Source: Fontibacter flavus
GTDB taxonomy: Bacteria; Bacteroidota; Bacteroidia; Cytophagales; Cyclobacteriaceae
Direction of reading: 5' to 3'
Assembly: GCF_042432905.1 (NCBI RefSeq)
Contig: NZ_JBHLWI010000002.1
Coordinates: 1 to 64,000 of the forward strand
Length of the DNA stretch: 64,000 bases
This document shows positions 33,712-43,749 of the stretch, in pieces. Made by a program: the position numbers and the translations under genes. The notes under the pieces are model-generated. The model worked only from the letters and a program-made list of their open reading frames with translations, was not told the origin of the DNA and searched no databases. How positions within the stretch are numbered: position 1 is the stretch's first letter; each line of letters begins with the position of its first letter.

Positions 33712-36201
33712 TTATGCGATGAGGTAAACAGGAAGATTTTCAGCAGTAGATTCCAGCACAGCATCGAGATCATCGATGGATGCGATGTGGGAAGTGACGG
33801 GATGGTATTCCACAAATTCCCCTTCTTTAAACACAAACGCCTGCTTACTGTCAGGATGGATACACACCAGTTTTACCCAATCATTGACGAACCATTCATA
33901 GGTAGCATCATGGGTTTGGATGGTTTTCAGCAGTATTTCGGGATCATTCTCCACAGTAATCAAAATCCTAAGTGGATCATGAATATTGACCATTTGAAGT
34001 GGCAAACCTGTGCGTAAATCACCATCCATGCCATTTGCTACACCAATCAGCCCCATCACATTATGTGGTAATTTACTTCCTGCTCCCAATCTGTGATTAT
34101 CCACTTTGGAAAAGTAATATTCCAAATTGATCCCTCCACAAACGGGAGCCACTGCCTTGAGAATACCAAAAAGGTATTGACCCTCAGGATCAATACTATG
34201 GTCGTATGAATTTAGAAAAGCCCGTTTGTCCAGGAAGAGATGTCGGTTATTTTCCCTTTTTCCGACAACACAGAGCGCATTGGTGGCGTGGTTCCATTCC
34301 GGCCTAGTGACAAAGAGCGACAAAGCCCTCTTTTTCACCTGCTCATGAATTTTTTTTGCATCCTGCTTAGAGTCTATGGTATGGAAACGCCTAGACCTTT
34401 CTTTGGCATTATAGTCCAAGGCAATTTCGAAAGTCTGCACATTTCTTTCATGCAGGACTCTATTGGTGTCGGTCAAATCCTCCACATCATAAAACTCCAT
34501 TTCATCACGTGTAGTATCATGTAAGCCTCCAACAAACTGTGTACTTTCAGGAATTACAAGACCTCTTTGGGCAAGCAATTCTCTCACTTCAGGATTATTA
34601 CCGATAGCTGCAGCCACCCGTGCATTCACAGAACCTGACCTACCGCTACAGGCGCCACAATCATATCCAGCATAATGGGTATTATTCACCGAACTCGCTC
34701 CATGACCGATCACATAGATCAGAGGAGCAAAATCCTTTACCAAACCTATGCTTTTGAGTAATCCTTCCATGGCGTTCGCCATTTCAGAAACAGTGAAGCC
34801 CACCTGCAAACCATGATGCTTATGTTCAGGATTGATACATGCCACACTCAGCTTACCTTTGGGATCCATATGCTTGAAGGAAGAAACCATGGCGGGGGTT
34901 TCTGAGGGGAAAAAGATACTTTTCGCCATTTTCAAAGCAGACCAAAACCCCATCGTCTGTGAAATAGCCCAGCCACCAAAAATCCCTTTGGAATGCTTGC
35001 TGAAATGGGCATCCTTTTCGTGTCTGATTTTGGACTCAGATTCTTTGATGACATGTCCTGGGGTCACCGGAGCAGGGCAAACCTTGGTCATAAATTTGCC
35101 GTGTTCCGGCTGGAAATAGAAGGGAAGATTGAAGAAACCAGCCGTTCCATACGTCTGTGCTTCAGGCGCAAACCGTTCTACATACCGTCTAATGGAACAG
35201 GACCTGTCATCAATACAGAACATGGCCTGAAAAGACGCTTCTTTTTTGAAATCAGATGCATGACTTAACTGCAGACCTTTGATGACCTGATCGTAATAAG
35301 ACCACTCCATTGCCTCCTGCCATAGTTTGTGGATTTCAAACCACTCGGATTTTTGGGGAGATTCTAAAAGGGGGCTTAGATCCTCAGGGATAAAAGGTCC
35401 CAGAGAAGACCATTTTTCTCCCCTTCTCCTGTCTAAGGCATCTAATTCAAGTATACATTCCAAAAAAATCAAGTCATGAAGGGAAACCTTCCTTTTATCC
35501 AACAGAGATTTTTCCTGGTGTTCCAGCACTGCCACCATCCCTGACCATCCTGGATGGGCAAATTGCTGATCAAAAAGGTACTGAGCATACCATTTTTCTT
35601 TGCCAACCAGTAGGTGGAGCAAATCTTCTAGCTTCGTACTTTTTTCGAAGAGAAGATTTCTCGCCCTTTCACTCTTGATAAAAGTGCTGAAGCTGTTTTT
35701 TTCTAAAGTCCTGATTCCTGCCAATAATCCTTTGGTGTCTGAAGGGAATTTCCATATGGCAATACCCTGATCAAGATAAGAACTGACCAACCGGAAGAGG
35801 ACCTGATGCACCTCTTTATCCAAATTAAGGTTATAAGCAGTTTTCCAAAGTTTTCTGATCCGTCCAACCTTAGGTTCAGGATATTCCTGAACAGGACTAT
35901 GCAATAAAAGATTACTCCAATAAGCCAATTTATCGGACCCTTTATGTTCAATGATGACTCTTTCAAAAATCAAAGGATTGATTTTCTTTTGGTGGTAGAG
36001 CTCCCGGAATTTTTCCAAATCCCAATAAACTTTATATCCGAAATTTTCTGCAGCCAATTGCAGTGCCTGATGAAAAGGCATGTGCTGAAAAGCATGCAAG
36101 GTATTGTGATGCACAAAGTCCTTTAACGGAGCTTGTGCAGGAAGGTAATGTCCCAGTTCAAGGATGACATGATCCAAATCAAATGACACTTTATGCGCCA
36201 T
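33712..36201 (-). CDS. dabA: DabA, probable inorganic carbon transporter subunit (DUF2309)
   Basis: 829 residues, soluble. Starts with VHHNTLHAFQHMPFHQAL, a hallmark of DUF2309. A beta-carbonic-anhydrase-like zinc site is expected from CIDDRS (Cys and Asp near residue 329) with His in GHGASSVNN (about 498) and Cys in YDCGACSG (about 514). Characterised DabA/DabB pairs convert CO2 to bicarbonate in the cytoplasm in an energy-coupled, one-way manner. In this apparently heterotrophic organism it would feed carboxylases. Order is dabA then dabB. Confidence 0.92.
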   Translation of the reverse strand: MAHKVSFDLDHVILELGHYLPAQAPLKDFVHHNTLHAFQHMPFHQALQLAAENFGYKVYWDLEKFRELYHQKKINPLIFERVIIEHKGSDKLAYWSNLLLHSPVQEYPEPKVGRIRKLWKTAYNLNLDKEVHQVLFRLVSSYLDQGIAIWKFPSDTKGLLAGIRTLEKNSFSTFIKSERARNLLFEKSTKLEDLLHLLVGKEKWYAQYLFDQQFAHPGWSGMVAVLEHQEKSLLDKRKVSLHDLIFLECILELDALDRRRGEKWSSLGPFIPEDLSPLLESPQKSEWFEIHKLWQEAMEWSYYDQVIKGLQLSHASDFKKEASFQAMFCIDDRSCSIRRYVERFAPEAQTYGTAGFFNLPFYFQPEHGKFMTKVCPAPVTPGHVIKESESKIRHEKDAHFSKHSKGIFGGWAISQTMGFWSALKMAKSIFFPSETPAMVSSFKHMDPKGKLSVACINPEHKHHGLQVGFTVSEMANAMEGLLKSIGLVKDFAPLIYVIGHGASSVNNTHYAGYDCGACSGRSGSVNARVAAAIGNNPEVRELLAQRGLVIPESTQFVGGLHDTTRDEMEFYDVEDLTDTNRVLHERNVQTFEIALDYNAKERSRRFHTIDSKQDAKKIHEQVKKRALSLFVTRPEWNHATNALCVVGKRENNRHLFLDKRAFLNSYDHSIDPEGQYLFGILKAVAPVCGGINLEYYFSKVDNHRLGAGSKLPHNVMGLIGVANGMDGDLRTGLPLQMVNIHDPLRILITVENDPEILLKTIQTHDATYEWFVNDWVKLVCIHPDSKQAFVFKEGEFVEYHPVTSHIASIDDLDAVLESTAENLPVYLIA

Positions 36202-36584
36202 ATGCCAGAAGGTTTTTGATGAATTTACTGAATAAAAAGGAGATTTTTTCTCCTAACATAAGTAATTCCAATAGGAATATCTCAGTCCCTTTCCTGGGAT
36301 TTCTTGAAATATCGTTTCGGAATAACTTATCAAAGTTATCGGAAGAAAAGAAGAACTCATGTGATGAAACACACATATTACTTTTTTAGGATATCACATC
36401 AATATACCTTCTTTTGAATTGGATAAGCCTTTAATGAAAATAGTTTCTTGCCCTTAGAGCAAAAAGAAAACTATATCGCTGTCTCATTTTCTAAATCAGA
36501 AATATTTCATTATTTTTCGAACTGTTTTAATTGGAAAAAAAGCGTTTTCTACTCGGAATCACTCCGTTGATTGACACTAGCTCT
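36202..36584. other. Divergent intergenic region dabA / SNF2 helicase
   Basis: About 380 bases with no gene. It contains an AGGAGATTTTTTCTCCT hairpin (about 36238-36254), an ATAACTT...AAGTTAT inverted repeat (about 36322-36339), and CAAAGTTA at about 36331-36338, which on the minus strand reads TAACTTTG, a -7 match for dabA, though no clear -33 TTG lies at the right distance. Confidence 0.45.
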
Positions 36585-39515
36585 ATGAAAGTTTCTTCTG
36601 AACAGCCTTTTGAAATTGTCTATTCATTATTCAGCCATGAATTCCTGGGATTACTTTTTGAATCCTTTGCCGTGCAATTGGATGAAAAAGGAAGGTTGTC
36701 TTTTGCCCACCAAAATATTTCTCATGTCAATGCACCTGAATTTGCTTCAGGCTTGGACGAGGTGGATTACAAACTGATCAAGTGGATGGATGAGATGCAG
36801 CAGGAATCAGTGGTCAAGAAATTCAATCACAAGAAGTTAAAACCAAAAGACTTTCTCAGGAGAATATATGATCCTAAAACAGAAAACAAAGCAGTACAAG
36901 AGCTGATTGAGGAAAAATTGGAAGGTTTACGGGCAAAAATCCTTGAAAACCTTAATGGAAAAAGGCTATTTGAAATGGGAAATGACGGCAATCCCATCTG
37001 GAGAGAGATAGATATTATGCCGGAACAAGCTTCAGTACTTTTTCATTTTAGACGGAATGAGGAAAACACCCATTATTTTCCTACCATTAAATATCAGGGA
37101 GAGAAATTGGAGTGGCAATACAAAAATGGCTACCTCATCTGTCATGAACCTGCCTGGCTAGTAGTGGATTATAGACTTTATAACTTTAAAAAAGGAGTGG
37201 ATGGGAATAAACTACGCCCATTCTTGAACAAGAAATTTATTGTCATTCCAAAAAAGGTAGAGGAACAATACTATAGAAAATTCGTCACCCAGCTGGTGTC
37301 TTCCTTTGATGTATATGCCGTAGGTTTTGATATCAAAGTGGAAAGAAGTCAGCCAAAAGCATTGATAACACTTAGTGATTTGCCCTCCAATCCCAAAACA
37401 GATCTGTTTGGTAATGTAATTGAGGAAGAGGAGGAAGACAAGATAGTTTTTGACCTTCAGTTCCAATATGGAGATTACAATTTCCGCTCAGAAGAGAAAA
37501 GTGATAATAACGTGGAACTTGAACATATTGGGGACAATTATATTTTTCACAAAGTAATTAGGGATTTGGAAAAGGAAAAATCCTATGGTGATTTCCTTAA
37601 AAACCTGGATTTGCCAGTAAAATCTTCTCGTCATGCCATGGCCAAGTCCAAAGCATTTGGCTGGATAAATACTCATAGGGACCGATTACAGGAAGAAGGC
37701 ATTCAAATCAGGCAATCCACAAACGGACAGGGGAAAAAGTACTTTTTTGGGCATGCCCAGATTTCTGTGGAAGTCAAAGAAAACATTGATTGGTTTGATG
37801 TGCATGCCATTATCAAATTCGGGCCATATGAAATTCCATTCCAGAAACTTCGGAAACTACTACTTCAGGGAAAAACAGAATTTGAGTTGCCTAATGGTGA
37901 AATAGCGGTAATTCCTAATTCCTGGTTCATCAACTATTCTGAGATGTTTGCTTTTTTGGAAGAACAGGAACAGGAAGAGGCTTTTCAGCTCGTACTGAAA
38001 AAACACCACATTGCCCTGGCTCAGGAATTGCAGCAAAACAACCTACTACAGCTTACCTTGAGCAGGAAACTGGAAAAGCTTAGGGATTTCAGTAAGATAG
38101 AAGATTATGAGCTGCCTGTAAGTTTCAAAGGCAAACTTAGACCATACCAAAAAGCCGGATACAATTGGTTGCGCTTTCTAAGTGAATACCGCTTCGGTGG
38201 TTGTTTGGCAGATGACATGGGTTTGGGTAAGACCGTTCAGACCTTGGCTATGCTCGCCTATGAAAAAGAAGCACATCCGGATGCGACTTCCTTATTGGTC
38301 ATGCCTACTTCCCTGATCTATAACTGGGAACTGGAAGCTAGAAAATTCACCCCAAAATTAAGGATACTTACCTATACTGGAACCCAAAGAATCAAAGACA
38401 ATAGCAGGTTTTCAAAGTATGACCTGGTCCTCACTTCTTATGGTATTGCAAGAATGGATGTGGATATCCTGAAAGGATACTACTTCAATTACATTATACT
38501 GGATGAATCCCAGGCCATCAAAAATCCCGGTAGTATCATTTCTAAAGCGGTCAATGAATTGAACTGTCGCCAAAAGCTTATCTTGACCGGTACCCCGGTG
38601 GAAAATGGCACCATGGATCTTTGGTCGCAGATGAATTTTATCAACAAAGGTCTTTTGGGGACTCAGGGCATGTTCAAAAAGCAATTTTTGCAGCCAATTG
38701 AAAAAAAGAATGACATGGAAAAAGCAGCCAAGCTACATGCCATGATCAAACCTTTTATCCTCAGAAGGCTGAAAACCCAAGTGGCTACAGATCTTCCTGA
38801 AAAGGTAATCAACGTGAAATACTCCACCATGACGCCTGATCAGGAAAAGGCTTATGAAGAAGTGAAAAGCTATTACAGGGAAAAAATTGTCAACGAGATG
38901 AGTATCCCTGGCCTAAAAAATCAGCAGTTTACCTTGTTACGGGGTTTGACCCAGCTGAGGCAGATTGCCAATCACCCTAAATTGACGGACAAAAATTACC
39001 ATGGAGATTCCGGAAAACTGGAAGATGTGATCCATATGGTCAATGAAACGGCAAGTGAAGGACACAAGGTGTTGATTTTTAGCCAGTTTGTAAGACATCT
39101 GGCCATTATTAGAGAATTTCTTGATCATGAAAAAATCAAATATGCCTATTTGGATGGCACTACAAAGGACAGACAGGCACAGGTAAAAGCATTCCAGGAA
39201 AATGATTCTGTGAAAATTTTCCTTATTTCCCTCAAAGCAGGTGGGGTAGGGCTCAACCTGACCAAAGCAGAATACGTGTTTTTACTTGACCCTTGGTGGA
39301 ATCCTGCAGTAGAAGCACAGGCAATTGACAGGGCACATAGAATCGGACAGGAAAACAAAGTCATGATTTACAAATTCATCACGAGGAATACCGTAGAAGA
39401 AAAAATCATGGCATTGCAGGAGAGAAAAATGGCTTTAGCCGGTGAATTGATCAGCACAGAAGAAAGCTTTATGAAGAGCCTGAGCAAAGATGATATTGAA
39501 GCGCTATTGTCGTAA
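36585..39515 (+). CDS. SNF2-family helicase/translocase
   Basis: About 976 residues from ATG at 36585. The frame begins at TTG 36531, directly after a stop, so a slightly longer form is possible. N-terminal 530 residues are specific to this bacterial subfamily. ATPase motor: DDMGLGKTVQT near 545 (Walker A), DESQAIKN near 639 in place of the DEAH box, then SLKAGGVGLNLT and DPWWNPAVEAQAIDRAHRIGQ (motifs V and VI). It translocates on double-stranded DNA; role in chromatin-like remodelling, repair or transcription is unknown. No nuclease or restriction partner lies next to it. Confidence 0.92.
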   Translation: MKVSSEQPFEIVYSLFSHEFLGLLFESFAVQLDEKGRLSFAHQNISHVNAPEFASGLDEVDYKLIKWMDEMQQESVVKKFNHKKLKPKDFLRRIYDPKTENKAVQELIEEKLEGLRAKILENLNGKRLFEMGNDGNPIWREIDIMPEQASVLFHFRRNEENTHYFPTIKYQGEKLEWQYKNGYLICHEPAWLVVDYRLYNFKKGVDGNKLRPFLNKKFIVIPKKVEEQYYRKFVTQLVSSFDVYAVGFDIKVERSQPKALITLSDLPSNPKTDLFGNVIEEEEEDKIVFDLQFQYGDYNFRSEEKSDNNVELEHIGDNYIFHKVIRDLEKEKSYGDFLKNLDLPVKSSRHAMAKSKAFGWINTHRDRLQEEGIQIRQSTNGQGKKYFFGHAQISVEVKENIDWFDVHAIIKFGPYEIPFQKLRKLLLQGKTEFELPNGEIAVIPNSWFINYSEMFAFLEEQEQEEAFQLVLKKHHIALAQELQQNNLLQLTLSRKLEKLRDFSKIEDYELPVSFKGKLRPYQKAGYNWLRFLSEYRFGGCLADDMGLGKTVQTLAMLAYEKEAHPDATSLLVMPTSLIYNWELEARKFTPKLRILTYTGTQRIKDNSRFSKYDLVLTSYGIARMDVDILKGYYFNYIILDESQAIKNPGSIISKAVNELNCRQKLILTGTPVENGTMDLWSQMNFINKGLLGTQGMFKKQFLQPIEKKNDMEKAAKLHAMIKPFILRRLKTQVATDLPEKVINVKYSTMTPDQEKAYEEVKSYYREKIVNEMSIPGLKNQQFTLLRGLTQLRQIANHPKLTDKNYHGDSGKLEDVIHMVNETASEGHKVLIFSQFVRHLAIIREFLDHEKIKYAYLDGTTKDRQAQVKAFQENDSVKIFLISLKAGGVGLNLTKAEYVFLLDPWWNPAVEAQAIDRAHRIGQENKVMIYKFITRNTVEEKIMALQERKMALAGELISTEESFMKSLSKDDIEALLS

Positions 39516-39618
39516 TAGCAGATTTGAAGAATTTCAGGTGTGAAAAGTCGGATTTCATCAAAAAGTGCAAACTTTCCATTCAATGTCTGGGTTACAAATC
39601 TGATCTTTAGATGTATTC

Positions 39619-40419
39619 ATGGACTTCAATCTGGACTGGTTGCTGGGGCCCGACTACACCCAGCTGGCTAATTTTCTCTTGCTTTCTACGATTTTGTTCA
39701 TCGGGGTATTTGTGAGATACCTTGTACTCGCCTGGCTATATCATACCCTTGTGTATAAAAAGCTTGGGGATGCCTATCCCCACCGCCGCCTCCACCAGCA
39801 AGTGAAGTTACCACAGGTTAAAAAAGAGATTACCTATTCCTTTTTAGGCGGTATCATCTTTGCAATTACGGGAACGATCATGCTCATTTCCTGGCAGCGG
39901 GGATATACCCTGTTGTATACTGACCTGACTTGGATTGATGTGCTATGGGTTCCCCTGAGCTTCTTTTTGGCCCTGTTTATCCATGAAACATATTATTACT
40001 GGTTGCACAGGTGGATGCACCATCCCAAGGTATTGACCAAGTTTCACCATATTCACCACAACAGTCTTTACACCAGTTCTTTTACCTCATTTTCCTTTCA
40101 TCCTATAGAAGCCTTGTTGCAGGCTATTTTCCTTCCTGTACTGGTAATGTTCTTACCCATTCACTTTTTTGTGCTGATCGCCCTGCTGGTGACCATGTCC
40201 ATCACTGCAGTGATCAACCATGCCGGAGTGGAAGTGTATGCCTCCTCTGCCATCCGCTCTCCATGGGCACGGTGGATGGTGGGCGCTACCCATCATGACT
40301 TGCACCACCTGAGGTACCGCTGCAACTATGGGCTGTATTTCACCTTTTGGGATGTTTGGATGAAGACAGAAGATGCAGGATTTGAAAAAAGATTCATGGA
40401 GCATACCAAGTTGAAATAA
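39619..40419 (+). CDS. Sterol desaturase/fatty acid hydroxylase family membrane protein
   Basis: 266 residues with four membrane segments and the three His clusters of the di-iron family: HETYYYWLHRWMHHP (near 121), HHIHHNS (near 142) and HHDLHH (near 219). Acts in the membrane to hydroxylate or desaturate a lipid, perhaps a fatty acid or carotenoid; substrate unknown. Followed by a block of short repeats. Confidence 0.9.
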   Translation: MDFNLDWLLGPDYTQLANFLLLSTILFIGVFVRYLVLAWLYHTLVYKKLGDAYPHRRLHQQVKLPQVKKEITYSFLGGIIFAITGTIMLISWQRGYTLLYTDLTWIDVLWVPLSFFLALFIHETYYYWLHRWMHHPKVLTKFHHIHHNSLYTSSFTSFSFHPIEALLQAIFLPVLVMFLPIHFFVLIALLVTMSITAVINHAGVEVYASSAIRSPWARWMVGATHHDLHHLRYRCNYGLYFTFWDVWMKTEDAGFEKRFMEHTKLK

Positions 40420-40496
40420 ATGGAAATAGGTTGAAATAGGATTTCCGTTCAAGCGGTCAATGCCAGGTAATGATCGGAAATTAACCTTCTAAGGCA

Positions 40497-40672
40497 GGTC
40501 CTATTTCGACCATATTTTGCGAAGCGTATTTCACGCCAAGGCGCAAAGCCGCAAAAAAGGTATTTCAACTTTATTTCGCGAAGCCTATTTCCATCTATTT
40601 CCCTGAATAAAATATCCAAAAATATCGCGCAGCAAATATCTATTTATATCGCGAAGCATATTTCCTCAGATC
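40497..40672. repeat. Dispersed TTCGCGAAGC/TATTTC repeats
   Basis: Several copies of a 16-18-base unit of the form ATTTCGCGAAGC(N)TATTTC, with variants in which TTCGCGAA becomes TTGCGAA or TCGCGCA. They occur in the gap 40420-40672, again at about 41855-41885 and at 43878-43900, all around the ars genes. The palindrome TTCGCGAA is at the core. A CGCAAAGCCGC stretch, shared with 43218-43240, precedes them. Confidence 0.6.
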
Positions 40673-41701
40673 CTAATACCTCCACTTATTTGCCAGGCTC
40701 ACCAAGTGTAACATCACTGGCACTTCTACTAGCACCCCGACAACAGTAACCAAAGCGGCCGGACTTTCCAATCCGAACAAGGCAATGGCCACCGCTACCG
40801 CCAACTCAAAGAAATTACTGGCACCAATCATGGCCGAAGGGGCGCATACCGCATGTTGGAGCTTCAATTTTCTTCCTCCAAACCAAGCCAAAAAGAAAAT
40901 AAAATAGGTCTGGATAATCAGCGGAATGGCAATCAGAAGAATGATCAGGGGATTGTTCAGGATATTTGGCCCCTGAAATGCAAAGAGCAAAACCAATGTC
41001 AAGAGCAAAGCGATGATGCTGACAGGTTTAAACTTTGGTAGGAATACTGTTTTGAACCATTCCTCTCCATTTTTTGCAATTAGGCTTTTATTGGTGATTA
41101 CGCCGGCAATCAATGGAATGACCACAAAAATCACCACGGAAGCCACCAAAGTTTCATAAGGCACTGTCACATTCGTAATACCCAAAAGCAGGCCAACCAA
41201 AGGAACAAAAGCCACTAGAATAATCAGATCATTGACCGAAACCTGTACCAACGTGTAGTTAGGGTCTCCATCTGTCAGATAAGACCAGACAAATACCATT
41301 GCCGTACAAGGTGCCACTCCCAACAAAATCGCTCCGGCAATATATTCCCCAGCCATATCAGGCTCAATGTAAGCTGAATATAACTGATCAAAGAACACCC
41401 AAGCAAAAAATGCCATTGTAAATGGCTTGATCAGCCAGTTGATCACCAAAGTCCAAATCAGACCTTTGGGAGCTTTCCCTACATTTTTTACCGATCCAAA
41501 ATCAATCTGCAGCATCATGGGATAGATCATCAACCAGATCAGGATGGCTATCGGTAAGTTAACATTGTAAACCTCCAAGTCTGACAGTACAGACATGCTG
41601 TCTCCTGCCAAATGACCAATCAGGATGCCTGCTCCAATACAAAGGGCAACCCATAGGGTCAGGTATTTTTCGAAAAAGGCTATTTTTTTGGTTTCAGACA
41701 T
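40673..41701 (-). CDS. acr3: ACR3-type arsenite efflux transporter
   Basis: 342 residues, 10 membrane segments. LLGVAPCTAMVFVWSYL carries the essential Cys of Acr3 in helix 4, and AVCAPSAMIGASNFFELAVAVAI the second conserved segment. It exports As(III) using the proton gradient. Last gene of the minus-strand ars cluster arsR-DUF6428-arsC-acr3, separated by repeat-bearing gaps of 190-210 bases. Confidence 0.95.
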   Translation of the reverse strand: MSETKKIAFFEKYLTLWVALCIGAGILIGHLAGDSMSVLSDLEVYNVNLPIAILIWLMIYPMMLQIDFGSVKNVGKAPKGLIWTLVINWLIKPFTMAFFAWVFFDQLYSAYIEPDMAGEYIAGAILLGVAPCTAMVFVWSYLTDGDPNYTLVQVSVNDLIILVAFVPLVGLLLGITNVTVPYETLVASVVIFVVIPLIAGVITNKSLIAKNGEEWFKTVFLPKFKPVSIIALLLTLVLLFAFQGPNILNNPLIILLIAIPLIIQTYFIFFLAWFGGRKLKLQHAVCAPSAMIGASNFFELAVAVAIALFGLESPAALVTVVGVLVEVPVMLHLVSLANKWRY

Positions 41702-41909
41702 TTTTTATGGTTTATATGGAGTTAAAATAAGACACAAATAGGATCAAATAGGTAGAAATATGGTGGAAATAAATTGAAATATTATAGTTGGTTTCAAAGG
41801 TGATTTCCCCTCCTCATCGACAATCGGTATTTCTAGGCTATTCTTATTTATACAATATATCGCAAAGCATATTTCAACATTATTTCACCTGAGGTATATT
41901 TCAATTTTG

Positions 41910-42521
41910 TTACCTTTTAATCCTTGAAAACACATAAAGCAATTCCGACGCTATCTGCAAGGACCGTGTATCATACATTTCAGCTTCCTGATCTGTATCG
42001 TCAAAGGCCTTTGGGTCTTCATAGCGCACAGGGATTCTGACCTCTGCACCTGGAATAAAAGGGCAGTTTTCATCAGCATGGGAACAGGTCATGACAGCTG
42101 CAAACCCATAAAGGGCATTGGCTGCATCATCGTATACCTTGCTGAAAGTAACAATCGGGTCTTCATCATTTGAATAGAATACAAAGTATTTGGGATTACT
42201 TTCTCCTTCTTTGCTGACTTTAAAGCCAAATCTTTTGATGGATGCCACTGCTCTTTCGTTGAAAGCAGTTACTTCGACTCCGCCTGAATATGAATTAATA
42301 TCAATTCCATGATACGCCGCAGCTACTTTCCCCCAGATCTGGGAAAATTGGCTTCTTCGGGAATTATGGGTACAGATAAAATTCAGGTTGATTTCCTGAT
42401 TCTGATCGACTTTTCTTTGGACATAATCAATCAACACTTGAAGAACTGCTTTGCGATCTTCTGATATTGGAAGGGCCTGAGCCTTCTCAATGTAGGGTTG
42501 GAGGGTTGGGTATAGGTTCAT
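41910..42521 (-). CDS. Arsenate reductase-like protein (LMW phosphatase fold)
   Basis: 203 residues from ATG at 42521 (MNLYPTLQPYIEKA); upstream frame overlaps a repeat array. Active-site loop CTHNSRRSQ near 47-55 is the CX5R phosphate loop of the low-molecular-weight phosphatase/arsenate reductase family, and a later CSHADENCPF supplies further cysteines for the redox cycle. It likely reduces As(V) to As(III), the substrate of the neighbouring Acr3. About 50 residues at the N-terminus precede the core, usual in Bacteroidota forms. Confidence 0.88.
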   Translation of the reverse strand: MNLYPTLQPYIEKAQALPISEDRKAVLQVLIDYVQRKVDQNQEINLNFICTHNSRRSQFSQIWGKVAAAYHGIDINSYSGGVEVTAFNERAVASIKRFGFKVSKEGESNPKYFVFYSNDEDPIVTFSKVYDDAANALYGFAAVMTCSHADENCPFIPGAEVRIPVRYEDPKAFDDTDQEAEMYDTRSLQIASELLYVFSRIKR

Positions 42522-42529
42522 TTCTTTAG

Positions 42530-42665
42530 AGGCAAGATACAAGAAGCAAGAGGCAAGACGCAAGAGTCATGACGCAAGACGCAAGAAACGAGACGCTAGA
42601 GTCTAGAGTATGTCTAATCTCTCGCTTCTAGTCTCTGTCTTGTACCTTATGTCTTGAGTCTTGCA
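42530..42665. repeat. CAAGACG array with inverted halves
   Basis: The left half repeats GCAAGAC/GCAAGAG-like units; the right half repeats their complement (GTCTTG, TCTTGCAT). Together they can form a long imperfect hairpin centred near 42605. Fills the gap between the arsenate reductase and DUF6428 genes. Confidence 0.65.
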
Positions 42666-42671
42666 TCTTTT

Positions 42672-43214
42672 TCAACAACATCCCGATCCGGGTTCACAAC
42701 TCTCGGCCACCTGAAGAGAGGCTAGAGAAACTCTTACTTTAGGTTTTTCGCTTACCGGGCCGCAGCAAGCGGCAGCTTTTTCCTCAGGAGTTGTTGCACG
42801 GTCCTTAGCTTTGCAGGTAGTTTGATCTGGGACAAGTTGAACAATCAATGCATTGCCGGTGTCTTTGATGTTGTGAACAGGAAGTACTGCTGTTGGGAAA
42901 ACAGAATTGCCATATTCAAACTTGATTTCAGCTTCTGGATAGGTTTCCCTTACCTTATTGACCACGTCAAAAATCTTCATGGCTTTGCTTGTGTCAACCG
43001 AGTGATCAGGTTCCGGGATTTCATTTTCCCACAATTGGATATGCACTTCTGACCATTGGTTGCGGATACCACCACAGTCCACCGTGTCGAAGTTGACATT
43101 CTTGATTTCCGTGATGTGGTAGTCGGTTCTCACATATTGGCCCGACTGGTATTCAAAGAAAAGCGCTTTATTGGGGTTTTCTTTGAGGATGTTGGTGAAT
43201 TCGGTTGTTTTCAT
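42672..43214 (-). CDS. DUF6428-family protein of ars operons
   Basis: 180 residues from ATG at 43214 (MKTTEFTNILKENP). The core (GQYVRTDYHITEIKNV; VDCGGIRNQWSEVHIQLWEN) matches DUF6428, known to me only from arsenic gene clusters. The C-terminal 45 residues are cysteine-rich (TTCKAKD, AACCGP, CEPGSGCC), suggesting As(III) or thiol binding, possibly as a chaperone. It is the second gene of the minus-strand ars cluster. Confidence 0.85.
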   Translation of the reverse strand: MKTTEFTNILKENPNKALFFEYQSGQYVRTDYHITEIKNVNFDTVDCGGIRNQWSEVHIQLWENEIPEPDHSVDTSKAMKIFDVVNKVRETYPEAEIKFEYGNSVFPTAVLPVHNIKDTGNALIVQLVPDQTTCKAKDRATTPEEKAAACCGPVSEKPKVRVSLASLQVAESCEPGSGCC

Positions 43215-43419
43215 TTGGTTCTCGCAAAGGCGCAAAGCCGCTATTCTTTTAAGATTTTAGACACTAGACATGAGACGCTAGACTTTTTTATTCCTCTTCC
43301 ATCAAAACCATGAATCACATAAATTGAGTAATACATAACTTTTTAATTCTTAAAGACCAAAACTTCAAATTGACAAGTATCCAAGTCTTGCATCTTGAGT
43401 CTAATGTCTTGTATCTATC

Positions 43420-43749
43420 TTAGCAGCAGCCCGATATCTTCGGAAAGCCACTGAATAAGTCTTGGAATAGGTTTTGCACTTCTGCCCAACGGACTGCATC
43501 AATACAGTAATTGACAGATACTCCCTCGATACTGCCTTTGATCAGGCCGATTTCCTTAAGCTCGCGAAGATGCTGGGATATGGTGGCCTGTGCCAGCCCA
43601 AGTTCCTGCACCAAATCCCCATTGATACAGGAGTTGGATTGGATCAAGTATTCGAGGATGGCGATGCGAGCAGGATGGGCAAAAACCTTGGCGATTTTGG
43701 CCAATTCATTTTGCCGGTCGGTAAAGAGATCTGTTTTGGTAACACCCAT
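43420..43749 (-). CDS. arsR: ArsR/SmtB-family arsenic repressor
   Basis: 109 residues. Winged helix: FAHPARIAILEYLI, then the helix-turn-helix LGLAQATISQHLRELKEIGLI, and YCIDAVRW in the wing. Cysteines at NSCINGD, NYCID and a C-terminal GCC may form the As(III) site. First gene of the minus-strand ars cluster and likely its repressor. The facing cluster has its own, broken arsR. Confidence 0.92.
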   Translation of the reverse strand: MGVTKTDLFTDRQNELAKIAKVFAHPARIAILEYLIQSNSCINGDLVQELGLAQATISQHLRELKEIGLIKGSIEGVSVNYCIDAVRWAEVQNLFQDLFSGFPKISGCC

